Source: Lachnospiraceae bacterium (lineage in GTDB: Bacteria > Bacillota > Clostridia > Lachnospirales > Lachnospiraceae). From it: DNA of 42,597 nucleotides. The notes under the pieces are model-generated. The model was not told the origin of the DNA and searched no databases. It worked only from the letters and a program-made list of their open reading frames with translations. This document shows, in pieces, positions 1 to 9,380 of the stretch; positions within the stretch are counted from its first letter, which is position 1; the number at the start of each line of letters is the position of its first letter. Location: assembly GCA_024683645.1 (NCBI GenBank), contig JAIKYA010000012.1:1-42597 (forward strand), read 5' to 3'. The position numbers and the translations under genes were made by a program.

Positions 1-185
1 TTTGTGCTTATGTTAAAAGCCCTGCCTTTTTGCTTTGACATATAGCTGGTCAGATGGCATGCACCTGCGCTCACCCCGTAGCAGGATGAAAACTCCAGCT
101 CTTTTTCCATGAAAAAATCGAGAACACCTGCGGTATAGAGCCCGCGCATTCCTCCGCCTTCCAATATCAGGCCTGCTTCGATCAT
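1..185 (-). CDS. Patatin-like phospholipase, N-terminal part (cut by window edge)
   Basis: The 61 visible residues start at the ATG at 185 and run off the left edge. They carry the two signatures of bacterial patatin-like serine lipases: an oxyanion-hole glycine motif (EGGGMRGLYTAG, residues about 9-20) and a GxSxG nucleophile elbow (YGVSAG, about residues 39-44). Such proteins are cytosolic or membrane-associated acyl hydrolases acting on phospholipids; the actual substrate cannot be told. The ATG overlaps the stop of uppP as ATGA (182-185), which implies translational coupling and places it last in the activase-aminotransferase-uppP unit. The catalytic Asp would lie outside the window. The family is clear, the function is not. 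Confidence 0.85.
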   Translation of the reverse strand, partial: MIEAGLILEGGGMRGLYTAGVLDFFMEKELEFSSCYGVSAGACHLTSYMSKQKGRAFNIST

Positions 186-1099
186 AACAATCCTCCGATC
201 ACAAAGTACGCAAGGACGATGGCGCCCAATACGATACGATAAATACCGAAAGGCTTAAAGCCTTTATTCTTGCTAATGTATATTGTAAGGAACTGTACCG
301 TAAATACCGAAACGATAAAAGCCGTCACAAAGCTGACTCCGAGTATCGCAGCCTCGCTTCCGTTCATGCTCATACCGTCTTTCATGTATTTGAGCATCTT
401 TATCAGACTGGCTCCGAACATGGTGGGTATAGCAAGGAAAAAAGTGAACTGTGTTGCAACATTTCTTGAAAGTCCGAGCATTATTCCTATGAGTATGGTC
501 GCGCCCGATCTGCTGGTCCCGGGCAGTGCGGCAGCAACAAGCTGCGAGATACCTATTATCAGTGCTATCTGCCATGTCAGCTCAGGTATGGTTTTTATCT
601 TCGGACGTTTGTCTTCATTCTTTTTTTCTACGATGATGAATAAGGCTCCGACAAGGATCAGCATTACCGCAACTATATATGCCTTGTAAGGCGCCGTAAG
701 TTCCTCCACCATATCATCAAGGAGAAAGCCGTACAGCAGACCCGGTACACAGGCCAGCGCTATCTTCAGCCACATGAATATGGTCTTCTTTCTTGCAACC
801 ACCGGTCCGAAGAGTTTCCAGCTCTCATCGGCTGTTTTCTTTGCTGCTTTCTTTTCACCCTCTTTTTTTGCAAGTGCAAAAGGCCATATCACTTTCCAGC
901 TGAGCAATACGACAGCAAGTATCGCCCCCAGCTGTATCACCACATCATACATTTCCATAAATGCGGCTTCCCTCTCAGGCTGCAGGTCAAACTTTACCCA
1001 TTCGTTCAAAAGTATCAGGTGTCCGGTAGAGCTGACAGGTATCCATTCCGTGATACCTTCCACGATCCCGAACAGTATTGCTTTTAATATCTCTATCAA
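182..1099 (-). CDS. uppP: Undecaprenyl-diphosphatase UppP/BacA
   Basis: UppP removes a phosphate from undecaprenyl pyrophosphate at the membrane, recycling the lipid carrier for peptidoglycan and other wall polymers; extra copies confer bacitracin resistance. Both family signatures are visible: EGITEWIPVSSTGHLIL near the N-terminus and the phosphate-binding PGTSRSGAT at about residues 192-200. Several hydrophobic helices follow. At 305 residues it is longer than the usual 265-280; a charged lysine-rich insertion (about residues 76-106) after the second helix accounts for this. The start is TTG at 1099, forming a TTGA overlap with the stop of the aminotransferase gene, with GGAGGA about ten bases upstream. 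The identification is firm. Confidence 0.95.
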   Translation of the reverse strand: MIEILKAILFGIVEGITEWIPVSSTGHLILLNEWVKFDLQPEREAAFMEMYDVVIQLGAILAVVLLSWKVIWPFALAKKEGEKKAAKKTADESWKLFGPVVARKKTIFMWLKIALACVPGLLYGFLLDDMVEELTAPYKAYIVAVMLILVGALFIIVEKKNEDKRPKIKTIPELTWQIALIIGISQLVAAALPGTSRSGATILIGIMLGLSRNVATQFTFFLAIPTMFGASLIKMLKYMKDGMSMNGSEAAILGVSFVTAFIVSVFTVQFLTIYISKNKGFKPFGIYRIVLGAIVLAYFVIGGLL

Positions 1100-2283
1100 C
1101 GGTATGTCTCCTCCACAAATTTTCTGAGCACGGGTATACTGCGCTCAACTTTTTCAGTATCTATACAATATGCCATGCGGAAATAACCCTTTACTCCAAA
1201 ACTGTCGGAGGGCACCATTATCAGATCGTACTTCTTTGCCTTTTCGCAGAAAGCGTTTGCATCTTCTTCAAGTGCCTTGGGGAAAATATAGAAAGTGCCC
1301 GAAGGTCTTACCACTTCAAAGCCCAGGCTTTTAAGCTCATCATAAAGTATGTTCATGTTCTTTTCATATACTTTAAGGTCGCTGGTCATATCTATGCATC
1401 TGCCGACAGCCTGCTGTATGACCGAAGAAGGACAGTTATGTCCTGTACCTCTTGATATCTGCACGCACATGGGCACTATCATATCCGCATCCTTGGCCTT
1501 CGGATTAACCGCAAGATAGCCGATACGCTCACCCGGTATCGACAGTGATTTTGAAAACGAGTAACATGAAAGTGTGTTGTCATAGAATGCTGATACATAA
1601 GGTGTTTCCGCATTATCAAACACTATCTCCCTGTATGGCTCATCCGATATTATAAAGATCTCGTGTCCGTATTCTTTCTGTTTCTCAAGTAAAACCTCTG
1701 CCAGCTTCTTAAGCGTTTCCGCGGAGTATGCAGCACCGGTCGGATTGTTTGGTGTGTTGATGAGAACAGCCTGTACCCTGGGATTAAGCATCTTCTCGAA
1801 TTCTTCAAAATTGATCTGGAAATCCTCTGTCTGCGCAGGTACCGTTTTCAATACGGCTCCGGTCTCATTTACATACGGATAATACTCGGGAAAATGCGGC
1901 GCAAAAGTAAGCACCTCATCACCGGGTGCTGCAACACATCTTACGGCATGTGCTATAGCAGATGCCGCTGCCGAAGTCATGAAGATATGTTTCTGTTCGT
2001 AATCAAGACCGAAGCGTCTTTTAAGTGAATCCGCAACTATGCTCCTCACCTCGGGATTACCGGGATTCGGACTGTAACCGTGAGCTTCCGCAGAAGACTT
2101 TGTCTTCAGTATATCTATTATCGCCTCGTTAAATGCATCGGGTACCGGAACGGAAGGATTGCCGAGAGTGTAATCAAACACATTCTCGTAGCCTATCTCT
2201 TTTCCCCTTTCGGTCGCATATACAGAAAGTGCCCGGATCACCGATGCACTGCTGCACATATCTTTATAATGCTGTGATAACAT
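1096..2283 (-). CDS. PLP-dependent class I/II aminotransferase
   Basis: A 395-residue fold-type I aminotransferase. Visible family features are the NTPNNPTGA loop (about residues 176-184), SDEPYREIVF (Asp that binds the pyridine nitrogen) and the Schiff-base lysine in SYSFSKSLSIPGERIGY. The family includes aspartate, aromatic and alanine transaminases; the substrate cannot be fixed from sequence. The start at 2283 has a good ribosome site (GAGGAGGAAGCGAA-ATG). It lies 22 bases after the activase gene and its stop overlaps the uppP start, so it is probably co-transcribed with both. A link to 2-oxoacid or 2-hydroxyacid metabolism through the neighbouring activase is inference only. Confidence 0.9.
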   Translation of the reverse strand: MLSQHYKDMCSSASVIRALSVYATERGKEIGYENVFDYTLGNPSVPVPDAFNEAIIDILKTKSSAEAHGYSPNPGNPEVRSIVADSLKRRFGLDYEQKHIFMTSAAASAIAHAVRCVAAPGDEVLTFAPHFPEYYPYVNETGAVLKTVPAQTEDFQINFEEFEKMLNPRVQAVLINTPNNPTGAAYSAETLKKLAEVLLEKQKEYGHEIFIISDEPYREIVFDNAETPYVSAFYDNTLSCYSFSKSLSIPGERIGYLAVNPKAKDADMIVPMCVQISRGTGHNCPSSVIQQAVGRCIDMTSDLKVYEKNMNILYDELKSLGFEVVRPSGTFYIFPKALEEDANAFCEKAKKYDLIMVPSDSFGVKGYFRMAYCIDTEKVERSIPVLRKFVEETYR

Positions 2284-2305
2284 TTCGCTTCCTCCTCACG
2301 ATGTT

Positions 2306-5300
2306 TTATCTTGCTCCTACACCTTCTTTTGCCCTGACGCTTACCTGCTGCTGGTTCATTATCAGCATCTGCAGACGATTTTCGATATTTGCAAAGCTTA
2401 CATCGGGATCGTAATCAAGCGGCAGAAGTTCTATATCTGGATACATCTCTTTCAGCTTCTTGCACACGCCTCTTCCTATCACATGATTGGGAAGACAGCC
2501 GAAAGGCTGAAGTATTACAAAATTCTTGCAGCCATGGCTTGCGTAGTGCATTATCTCTGCGGGGATAAGTATTCCTTCTCCTGTATCAAAGGTATGATGG
2601 ATCACGTCATCACTCACCTTACCGAGATCTTCCATGAGCACCGCTTTATCATGCAGCTTCACATGTCTTGCAATATGGTCTATTGCCTTGTGAGCATAAG
2701 TAAAGAATATGTTTGCAACGTTAGACCAGAACTTCGTAGCCTTATCCCTCTTCACGCCGAACTCTTCTATCTGTTTATGCTGACAGAAATATGACTTCTG
2801 TATAACATCCGTCATCTTGGCTTCAATTATCTCAAATCCGTTATCTTCAAGGTACTTCTCTATGTCATGGTTCGCACCGGGATGGAAGTTCAGCAGATAT
2901 TCGCCCACGATCAGTACGGTAGGCTTCTTTACGCTGTCATCATACTTTACTTCCGTAAGGCATTTGAGCGCTTTCTTAAAACCGTTTATCGCTCCGAGTA
3001 TGCCGAACTTTTCAAGTCCCTTTACGAGCATATCCATTCCCTTCTCAAAAGCCGCGTCTGCACTGCCTTTTATGAGCTCGTACGGCCTTATCTTTCTCAG
3101 CACTTCTTCAAGCGTGTCGATGATAGGCAGACACATCGAAACACGCAGCAGCGACTTCGCATTCATCTTGAATCCCGGATGCATATCGTGAAGGTCCACA
3201 TCATCATTCGTAACTATCGCAACATGCGCGAAACCTGCATCATCAAGTGCCTTTCTTAATATCGTCGCATAGTGAGGCAGGCGGCAGCATCCGAGATACT
3301 TCGCCATAGCTACGGAAACATCATTGGTATCATATTTTCCGCTCTTCAGTTCGGCAAGTATCTCACCGATAACTATCTGTGCAGGGAAACATATATCATT
3401 GTGTGTATATCTCTTGCCGAGACGTATGGCTTCCTCGCGTCCCACATCAAGCGGTACAGTTTTCAGTTTCTGTCCTTTGAAAGCTGCGCTCATTACCTGG
3501 CAGAATGCATGGGAAGAATTCGGAACAAGCACTATCTTTTCCTTTACTTCCTTCTTTGTAAACTTAACCGGGTACGGATCGGAAAGTTCTCTTACCTTCC
3601 TCTGAAGTTTCATGTTGCGCTTTCTCTGTATCGTTTCTATAAATGAACGTACTCTTATGCGGAGAGGTCCCTGTGCATCGGATTCATCCACTTTGAGGAT
3701 GAGCGGTGCCTTATTGCTTATCTCCTTCATCATACGTACTATCTCATCTGAAAGAACCGCATCATGCCCGCAGCCGAAGCTTACTATCTGTATATATTCC
3801 AGATTATTGTTCTTTGCTGCAAGTATCGAAGATCCCAGCATACGTGCATGGAAGTTGTTCACTATATCTATCCTTGAATTCCTCAGCTCCACTTCGGGCA
3901 GATCGGGAAGTGAATCTGCCGTAAGTACCGGGACACCCATAGATACCAGCAGTTCGGGGAGCTCATGGTTGATGAGCGGATCGTTGTGATAGGGACGTCC
4001 TGCAAGGACTACCGCAAAGCTGTTCTTTGCACTTACATCCTCTATTACCCTCCTGCCTTCTGCTTTGAGTTCACGGTCATATGACCGCTGTATCTCAGCC
4101 GACTGTCTTACTGCTTTCAAACAGATATCCCTGTCTATATCATAGGTGTCATACATGTACTCTGTGATCTGTTTTTCGCGGTCTTCTTCCGTATACCAGT
4201 AGAAATAGGGCGAGTCAAACGGTACTCCGTACTTTGTAAAGGGATTGTCGGAATTCTTAATGACTATCGGGTAACCCTTTACCAGAGCACATCTTGAAAA
4301 GCTTGTCTCTTCCTTATTCTCGGAAGGCATTACGACTATCTCCGGCATAAAGATACGGTCAACTCCGCTCTTTACCAGTTCACGTATATGTCCGTGTACA
4401 AGCTTTGCCGGGAAACACTCCGTATCCGAAGGAACGGCATGAATACCGTTTTCGTATATCTTTCTGTTGCTGACCGGAGTAGTCTTAAATCCAAAACCGA
4501 GTGATTTAAAGAAGGTACTCCAGAACGGCATTCCCTCCCAGAAGTTGAGAACTCTGGGTATTCCGATCGTAATACCCCTGTCTTCGCAGAAGGTCTCATA
4601 CGGATAATCCTTCATCTGCAGATTCTTTCTTATCTCATAAAGGTTTGCAGGTTTATCCTTCTTCTCGTTTAATTCCTTTATTTTCCTTATAGTATCCTTA
4701 TCCTTGGGATCACCGATCACTTCGCCCTTCTCGCAGCGGTTGTTGGTAACCCACGAATCACCCGTCGAAAATGTCAGGATCGCCCTGTTGCAGTGATTGG
4801 TACAATACGGACAGGGTGAATTGGCCTGTTGTGTATAGCTGAATGCTTCAAGTTCTTCGTATGATATAAAGCTCTTTACGAAGTCTGCTTCCTGTGATTT
4901 TTCCTTTGCTCTTAATGCTGAACCTATGGCTCCCATAAGCCCCGCATACGGAGCTCTTATAACTTCACAGTCCACATACTGCTCCATCGCTCTGAGCACG
5001 GCATCATTCTGGAAGGTGCCGCCCTGTACCACTATCTTTTTGCCAAGCGAATCGATATTGGGCACACGGATGACCTTTGTAAACACGTTCTCTATGATCG
5101 ACCGGCAAAGCCCGGCCATTATGTCGTTCGGCTGTTTTCCGTTACGCTGCTCGGTAATTATCGAGCTGTTCATGAATACTGTACATCTGCTGCCGAGCTT
5201 CGCGGGATTTTCCGAAGCAAAAGCACGTTCCGCTATCTCCTTTGTTTCTATCTGAAGATTGTGGGCGAAATTCTCAAGGAAAGATCCGCAGCCGGAAGAA

Positions 5301-6679
5301 CAGGCTTCATTGACCACGATATTGGTGATGATACCGCCTTCCAGCCAGATAGCTTTCATGTCCTGTCCGCCGATATCAAGTATGAAACTGGGATCATCGA
5401 CATACTTTGCCGAAGCAAGAGAGTGCGCCACAGTCTCGACCACATGAGCCTCCGTACGGAACGCTTTGTTGAACAGGAACTCGCCGTAGCCTGTCGAAGC
5501 AGCCGCAAGAATATTCAGCTTTGCTCCCGCATCATTATATTTTTTATACATGCCCAGGAGCGCTTTCTTGGCAACATCCAGAGGATTACCTCCGTTCGAG
5601 GAATACCAGGAATCGATGATCTCCTCGTTCTCATTCATTAACACGAGCTTGGTCGTAGTCGATCCCGAATCTATACCCAGATAGGCATTTACAGTCTCTC
5701 CTGCCCCGGGCCTGTAATCCGGCGCTTCTTTTTTCGGATGACGCTTTTTGAAATCTTCGTATTCTTCCTTTGTTTCAAAATATAACTGTCCTACTTCCGT
5801 TTCAGCCTCATCTACACCGCTTAAGGAAGATACCATCTCGATAAGTTCGGAAACGGAATAATCTTTTGAATCTTCATGAAGTTCTTCTATACTTAAACCT
5901 GCGCCGTAAGCCACCATCATTTCGGGATGCTGCGGCACGATAACATCCTTGTCTTCGAGCTCCAGTCTATCCTTAAACACCTCGCAAAGCCTGGGATGGA
6001 AAGTAAGCGGCCCCCCTTCAAATGCGACGGGCGGCTTTATATCCAGTCCCTGCGAAAGTCCGCCTATGGTCTGCTTTGCTATGGCATGATAGCTCGATAA
6101 TGCTATATCATTTTTCTTGACGCCCTGATTCAAAAGCGCCTGTATATCTGTCTTGGCAAACACACCGCAGCGCCCGGAGATATCATAAACACTCTCTCCT
6201 TCATCAGCCATCTTTCTCATCTCGGAAGCATCGACACCGAGTACCGTAGCAACTTCATCGATGAAAGCCCCGGTACCTCCGGCACAGCTGCCGTTCATAC
6301 GCATATCAAAAACCTGGGATTCGCCCTTCTCATCATCCCTGAAAAAGATGATCTTGGCATCCTGTCCTCCAAGTTCTATTGCTGTTCCTATCTTGTGATA
6401 CTCTTTTCTGAGAGCCAGTGAATTGGCCACGACTTCCTGGGTAAAAGGAAGCCCCAGCCTGTCCGCGATGATCCTCGCTCCCGAACCGGTAAGACAGATC
6501 TTTGCCTTCTTACCTTCCAGCTCTTCCTTTACACAGTCCAAAAGACCCGTTATAGAATCTCTCTGTTTTGCGAAATGTCTTATATACTTATAAAATATCA
6601 GTTCCCCGTCTTTCAGCAGCGCTATCTTGGTCGTGGTGGAACCTACATCTATACCTATCCTGTACACTGTTTCTTCCAT
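2306..6679 (-). CDS. Fused 2-hydroxyacyl-CoA dehydratase activase / dehydratase-like protein (1457 aa)
   Basis: A giant protein joining modules that are separate in classical Clostridium systems (HgdC activator and HgdAB dehydratase). Residues about 1-285 and 330-600 are two BadF/BadG/HgdC-type ASKHA ATPase domains: GIDVGSTTTK and GIDSGSTTTK phosphate loops, ELGGQDAK and DIGGQDMK, and in each two cysteines where HgdC holds its shared [4Fe-4S] cluster (Cys132 in NGSCAGGTG and Cys171 in GRCGVFAK; NEACSSGCG and SRCTVF). A Cys patch (CPYCTNHC, about 665) leads into a DUF2229/HgdB-like half with TECFPAKL, SFGCGHDA and DICFPAQI. In the known enzymes, ATP hydrolysis drives one electron into the dehydratase to make a ketyl radical. 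Whether this fusion dehydrates an acyl-CoA is unknown. Only a distant SD (GGAGG, 14 bases) precedes the ATG. Confidence 0.88.
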   Translation of the reverse strand: MEETVYRIGIDVGSTTTKIALLKDGELIFYKYIRHFAKQRDSITGLLDCVKEELEGKKAKICLTGSGARIIADRLGLPFTQEVVANSLALRKEYHKIGTAIELGGQDAKIIFFRDDEKGESQVFDMRMNGSCAGGTGAFIDEVATVLGVDASEMRKMADEGESVYDISGRCGVFAKTDIQALLNQGVKKNDIALSSYHAIAKQTIGGLSQGLDIKPPVAFEGGPLTFHPRLCEVFKDRLELEDKDVIVPQHPEMMVAYGAGLSIEELHEDSKDYSVSELIEMVSSLSGVDEAETEVGQLYFETKEEYEDFKKRHPKKEAPDYRPGAGETVNAYLGIDSGSTTTKLVLMNENEEIIDSWYSSNGGNPLDVAKKALLGMYKKYNDAGAKLNILAAASTGYGEFLFNKAFRTEAHVVETVAHSLASAKYVDDPSFILDIGGQDMKAIWLEGGIITNIVVNEACSSGCGSFLENFAHNLQIETKEIAERAFASENPAKLGSRCTVFMNSSIITEQRNGKQPNDIMAGLCRSIIENVFTKVIRVPNIDSLGKKIVVQGGTFQNDAVLRAMEQYVDCEVIRAPYAGLMGAIGSALRAKEKSQEADFVKSFISYEELEAFSYTQQANSPCPYCTNHCNRAILTFSTGDSWVTNNRCEKGEVIGDPKDKDTIRKIKELNEKKDKPANLYEIRKNLQMKDYPYETFCEDRGITIGIPRVLNFWEGMPFWSTFFKSLGFGFKTTPVSNRKIYENGIHAVPSDTECFPAKLVHGHIRELVKSGVDRIFMPEIVVMPSENKEETSFSRCALVKGYPIVIKNSDNPFTKYGVPFDSPYFYWYTEEDREKQITEYMYDTYDIDRDICLKAVRQSAEIQRSYDRELKAEGRRVIEDVSAKNSFAVVLAGRPYHNDPLINHELPELLVSMGVPVLTADSLPDLPEVELRNSRIDIVNNFHARMLGSSILAAKNNNLEYIQIVSFGCGHDAVLSDEIVRMMKEISNKAPLILKVDESDAQGPLRIRVRSFIETIQRKRNMKLQRKVRELSDPYPVKFTKKEVKEKIVLVPNSSHAFCQVMSAAFKGQKLKTVPLDVGREEAIRLGKRYTHNDICFPAQIVIGEILAELKSGKYDTNDVSVAMAKYLGCCRLPHYATILRKALDDAGFAHVAIVTNDDVDLHDMHPGFKMNAKSLLRVSMCLPIIDTLEEVLRKIRPYELIKGSADAAFEKGMDMLVKGLEKFGILGAINGFKKALKCLTEVKYDDSVKKPTVLIVGEYLLNFHPGANHDIEKYLEDNGFEIIEAKMTDVIQKSYFCQHKQIEEFGVKRDKATKFWSNVANIFFTYAHKAIDHIARHVKLHDKAVLMEDLGKVSDDVIHHTFDTGEGILIPAEIMHYASHGCKNFVILQPFGCLPNHVIGRGVCKKLKEMYPDIELLPLDYDPDVSFANIENRLQMLIMNQQQVSVRAKEGVGAR

Positions 6680-6720
6680 TATTATACTTTCATCCTCCGA
6701 GCATACACCTACAAATTACG

Positions 6721-6750
6721 ATGATATCAAAAATCCTGCGGTATTGTCAA
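6721..6750 (-). promoter_or_regulatory. Sigma-A-type promoter of the activase-aminotransferase-uppP unit
   Basis: Reading the minus strand, TTGACA (6750-6745), an 18-base spacer and TATCAT (6726-6721) match a housekeeping promoter. It predicts a start near 6714 and a leader of about 35 bases before the ATG at 6679. A second TATAAT-like string abuts the ATG but has no matching -35. Confidence 0.6.
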
Positions 6751-6764
6751 GAAAACGATCCTCT

Positions 6765-8327
6765 CTAGAACAGCGGCGACAGTATGTAAAGGACGTTCTG
6801 GACTATCTTCTGCATGACGGGTCTTTTTTTCCATTTCTCGTAGCTTATCTCTTCAGACTTTTCTATGGTCTTCAGTATGTTTTCCTTTATATCTCCCACT
6901 ATATGGCTGTCGGCTACGAACACACCGTTCTCATGATGTATGTACATGCTTCTGTAATCAAGATTTATGGTCCCGCAGATCGCACATTCGTCATCACTCA
7001 CCGCGTCCTTTTCATGGATGAATCCCGGTACATATTCATATATACGCACACCCTGCTTAAGCAGTCTGCCGTAGTTTTTGACTGTTACCATATAGACAGC
7101 CCACTTGTCGTAGATCCTCGGAGTGATTATCCTTACATCCACACCGCTCAGTGCCGCGCTTATCAGATCGTTTATCATCCTCTCATCCAGTACCAGATAA
7201 GGTGTTGTTATATAAACGTAATCCCTCGCCTTATTGATCATGCGGGAATAGGCACCTTCCACCGGATTGTGCGGAGCCCTGTGCGGTCCGCCGGCAAAAG
7301 GCTGCACAAAGCCTTCATCGCACCCTTCCCATTTCGGTTCTATATCCATACCCGAACAGTCTTCCTTCACCACCTGTTCCCACATGGTAAGGAAGGTTGC
7401 CGACATCGACATGACTGCTCTTCCTTCCAGACGGATCGCCGTATCCAGCCAGTGTCCGAAACGGACTATCTTATTTAAGTATTCATCTGCTATGTTGATA
7501 CCGCCGGTATATCCTATCGTGGAATCTATGACACAGATCTTCTGATGGTTTCTGTAATTGAAGGAAAGGGAAGTGATCCTCTTTCCGATGGGTTCGTAGA
7601 GACCTACCTTTATATTATTGCTGCCGAGATTTTTCTTCATCTCTATGGGGTCCATATAAAGGCTTCCGAAATCATCTATAAGTATCCTTACATCCACGCC
7701 TTCCGACGCTTTCTGTATCAGTATCTCCTCGATCTCCTTCCACCACTCTCCGTTATAGATGATGAAGTATTCCATGAAGATGCGTTCTTTTGCTCTTCTC
7801 AGATCCTCAAGAAAATCCTCTTCCAGCTCATCACCGACAGGATAGTATTTCATGGATGTATTCTTATATACCGGAAAACCGTCTCTTGCAAGAAACCTTG
7901 CTATCTGTATCTTATTGGGATGTATGTCGGACAGATTTTTCAGCTCCTCTTCATTCTCGGGGAGCTTGCCCTTCATTTCATTTTCGCTTTCCCTCAGTTT
8001 CTCATTGACTGCGAAATTTTTCCTCGTACTGCCCCAGAAGAAGTACAGTATAAAGCCGAATCCCGGAAGAGCCACTATGATGGTTATCCAGAATTTCTGA
8101 TTATACTCGTTGTTGCTGACAAGGGCGAAAACGATAAATGAGGAAAGTATCTGTATAGCCAGATATATCTTTACGGAATATTCCCTGAGCCAGAAGGTCA
8201 GCGCCATTATGAACAGCACCTGAAATATCAGGACCATGATAACGGTAAAAGCTCTGAACAGCCCGTGATATCTGGCCCTGCGTCGGTCAAAGGTCTTATG
8301 GTGTTTTCTTTTTTCCGTTGCTGACAT
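6765..8327 (-). CDS. cls: Cardiolipin synthase, phospholipase D family
   Basis: Membrane enzyme that condenses two phosphatidylglycerols to cardiolipin and glycerol. The 520-residue protein has two hydrophobic helices at its N-terminus (about residues 25-85) and a PLDc_N segment with the typical YFFWGSTRK end, followed by two phospholipase D catalytic motifs: HQKICVID with downstream GGINIADEY, and HEKDAVSDD with downstream GTINLDYRS. Length and order match the Firmicutes family. It begins two bases from the stop of the D-2-hydroxyacid dehydrogenase gene, so the two are likely co-transcribed. The SD (AGGA, about 11 bases upstream) is modest. Identification is firm; the lipid specificity is inferred from the family. 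Confidence 0.93.
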   Translation of the reverse strand: MSATEKRKHHKTFDRRRARYHGLFRAFTVIMVLIFQVLFIMALTFWLREYSVKIYLAIQILSSFIVFALVSNNEYNQKFWITIIVALPGFGFILYFFWGSTRKNFAVNEKLRESENEMKGKLPENEEELKNLSDIHPNKIQIARFLARDGFPVYKNTSMKYYPVGDELEEDFLEDLRRAKERIFMEYFIIYNGEWWKEIEEILIQKASEGVDVRILIDDFGSLYMDPIEMKKNLGSNNIKVGLYEPIGKRITSLSFNYRNHQKICVIDSTIGYTGGINIADEYLNKIVRFGHWLDTAIRLEGRAVMSMSATFLTMWEQVVKEDCSGMDIEPKWEGCDEGFVQPFAGGPHRAPHNPVEGAYSRMINKARDYVYITTPYLVLDERMINDLISAALSGVDVRIITPRIYDKWAVYMVTVKNYGRLLKQGVRIYEYVPGFIHEKDAVSDDECAICGTINLDYRSMYIHHENGVFVADSHIVGDIKENILKTIEKSEEISYEKWKKRPVMQKIVQNVLYILSPLF

Positions 8328-8329
8328 TA

Positions 8330-9286
8330 TCAGACGATCCTGTTTCTTTCCTCTCCGGCTATATACGCTTCTATGTTTTTGCAGGCTTCACTTACCACCT
8401 TCTGTCTGGCTTCCCTTGAAGCCCAGGCCATATGCGGTGTAAGTATCAGTCTTTCTTTATTCTTTACTTTCATGAGCGGATCATCCGCTGATATGGGTTC
8501 ACGCTCCATCACATCCACTCCGGCTGCGCCTATCATTCTCTCGTCTATCGCATTTGCAAGAGCTGCACTGTCCACAACCGCACCTCTCGCCACATTGATC
8601 AGGATAGCGGAAGGCTTCATCAGTCTCAGTGTCTTCTCATCTACCAGATGTCTGGTCCTGTCATTTAAGGGACAGTGGAGAGAAATGATATCGCACTGCG
8701 AAAAGAAAGCATCCTTATCAAGAAATTTATAACCTAACACATTATTCACACCGGAAGTCGAGTAGCATACTACCTCCGCTCCGAAGGCTCTTGCCACGAG
8801 AGCCACCTTCTTTCCGATATTGCCCATACCTGCCACACCCCAGGTGAGTGAGGATAGCTGCGAGAATTCTTTCCCGAAATAGGTGAAGATCCCTGAAGCG
8901 CTGTATTCTCCGCTCTTAACGAAATTGTCATACCAGCCTATACTCTCCATCAGCGACAGTGCCAGCGCAAAAGTATGCTGCACCACCGAATCCGTCGAAT
9001 AATTGCTCACATTGCAGACTGCTATATTCCTGGATCTGCAGTATCCTATATCTATATTGTCATAGCCTGTCGCAAATTCTTCTATCAGCTTTACATTTGC
9101 GGCATCTTTAAGCGTCTTCTCATTCAGTGGCATTTTATTGGCCACTACGATATCCGCATCCTTTATCCTTTCGGCTACTGTTTCAGGCGTGGTATCGGTA
9201 TACACCGTCACATCACCAAACTGCTCCATTGCAGATACATCGACATCCGTTCCTACCGTATTTCTTTCAAGTATAACTATCTTCAT
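8330..9286 (-). CDS. D-2-hydroxyacid dehydrogenase (NAD-dependent)
   Basis: A 318-residue member of the D-isomer 2-hydroxyacid dehydrogenase family, which reduces 2-oxoacids to D-2-hydroxyacids with NADH in the cytosol. The nucleotide-binding loop GVAGMGNIGKKVA, the catalytic Arg in NVARGAVVD, the Glu region DVMEREPIS and the catalytic His in LTPHMAWAS are all present. The start was set at the ATG at 9286 (MKIVILERN, preceded by GGGAGCAGGGT) because the frame further upstream runs into the pgi terminator. The substrate (lactate, glycerate, hydroxypyruvate or other) is not decided by these motifs. It is followed within two bases by cls. Confidence 0.9.
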   Translation of the reverse strand: MKIVILERNTVGTDVDVSAMEQFGDVTVYTDTTPETVAERIKDADIVVANKMPLNEKTLKDAANVKLIEEFATGYDNIDIGYCRSRNIAVCNVSNYSTDSVVQHTFALALSLMESIGWYDNFVKSGEYSASGIFTYFGKEFSQLSSLTWGVAGMGNIGKKVALVARAFGAEVVCYSTSGVNNVLGYKFLDKDAFFSQCDIISLHCPLNDRTRHLVDEKTLRLMKPSAILINVARGAVVDSAALANAIDERMIGAAGVDVMEREPISADDPLMKVKNKERLILTPHMAWASREARQKVVSEACKNIEAYIAGEERNRIV

Positions 9287-9336
9287 ACCCTGCTCCCTGT
9301 CTCTTATGATCCCACGCTCCGCCCGGGATGACCTGT

Positions 9337-9368
9337 TAAAAAAAACGGGGGCGGCCCATGCCACCCCC
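9337..9368 (-). terminator. Rho-independent terminator of pgi
   Basis: On the minus strand a GC-rich stem, GGGGGTGG pairing with CCGCCCCC around a six-base loop, is followed by G and a run of eight T. It lies just after the pgi stop at 9381 and separates pgi from the downstream dehydrogenase-cls pair. Confidence 0.85.
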
Positions 9369-9380
9369 TCCCTGACTTTT

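Noticed and set aside
6627-7478. Long plus-strand open frame (283 codons) opposite cls
   Set aside because: It lies wholly antisense to the well-identified cls gene, has a composition dictated by the opposite codons, no SD and no recognisable motif.
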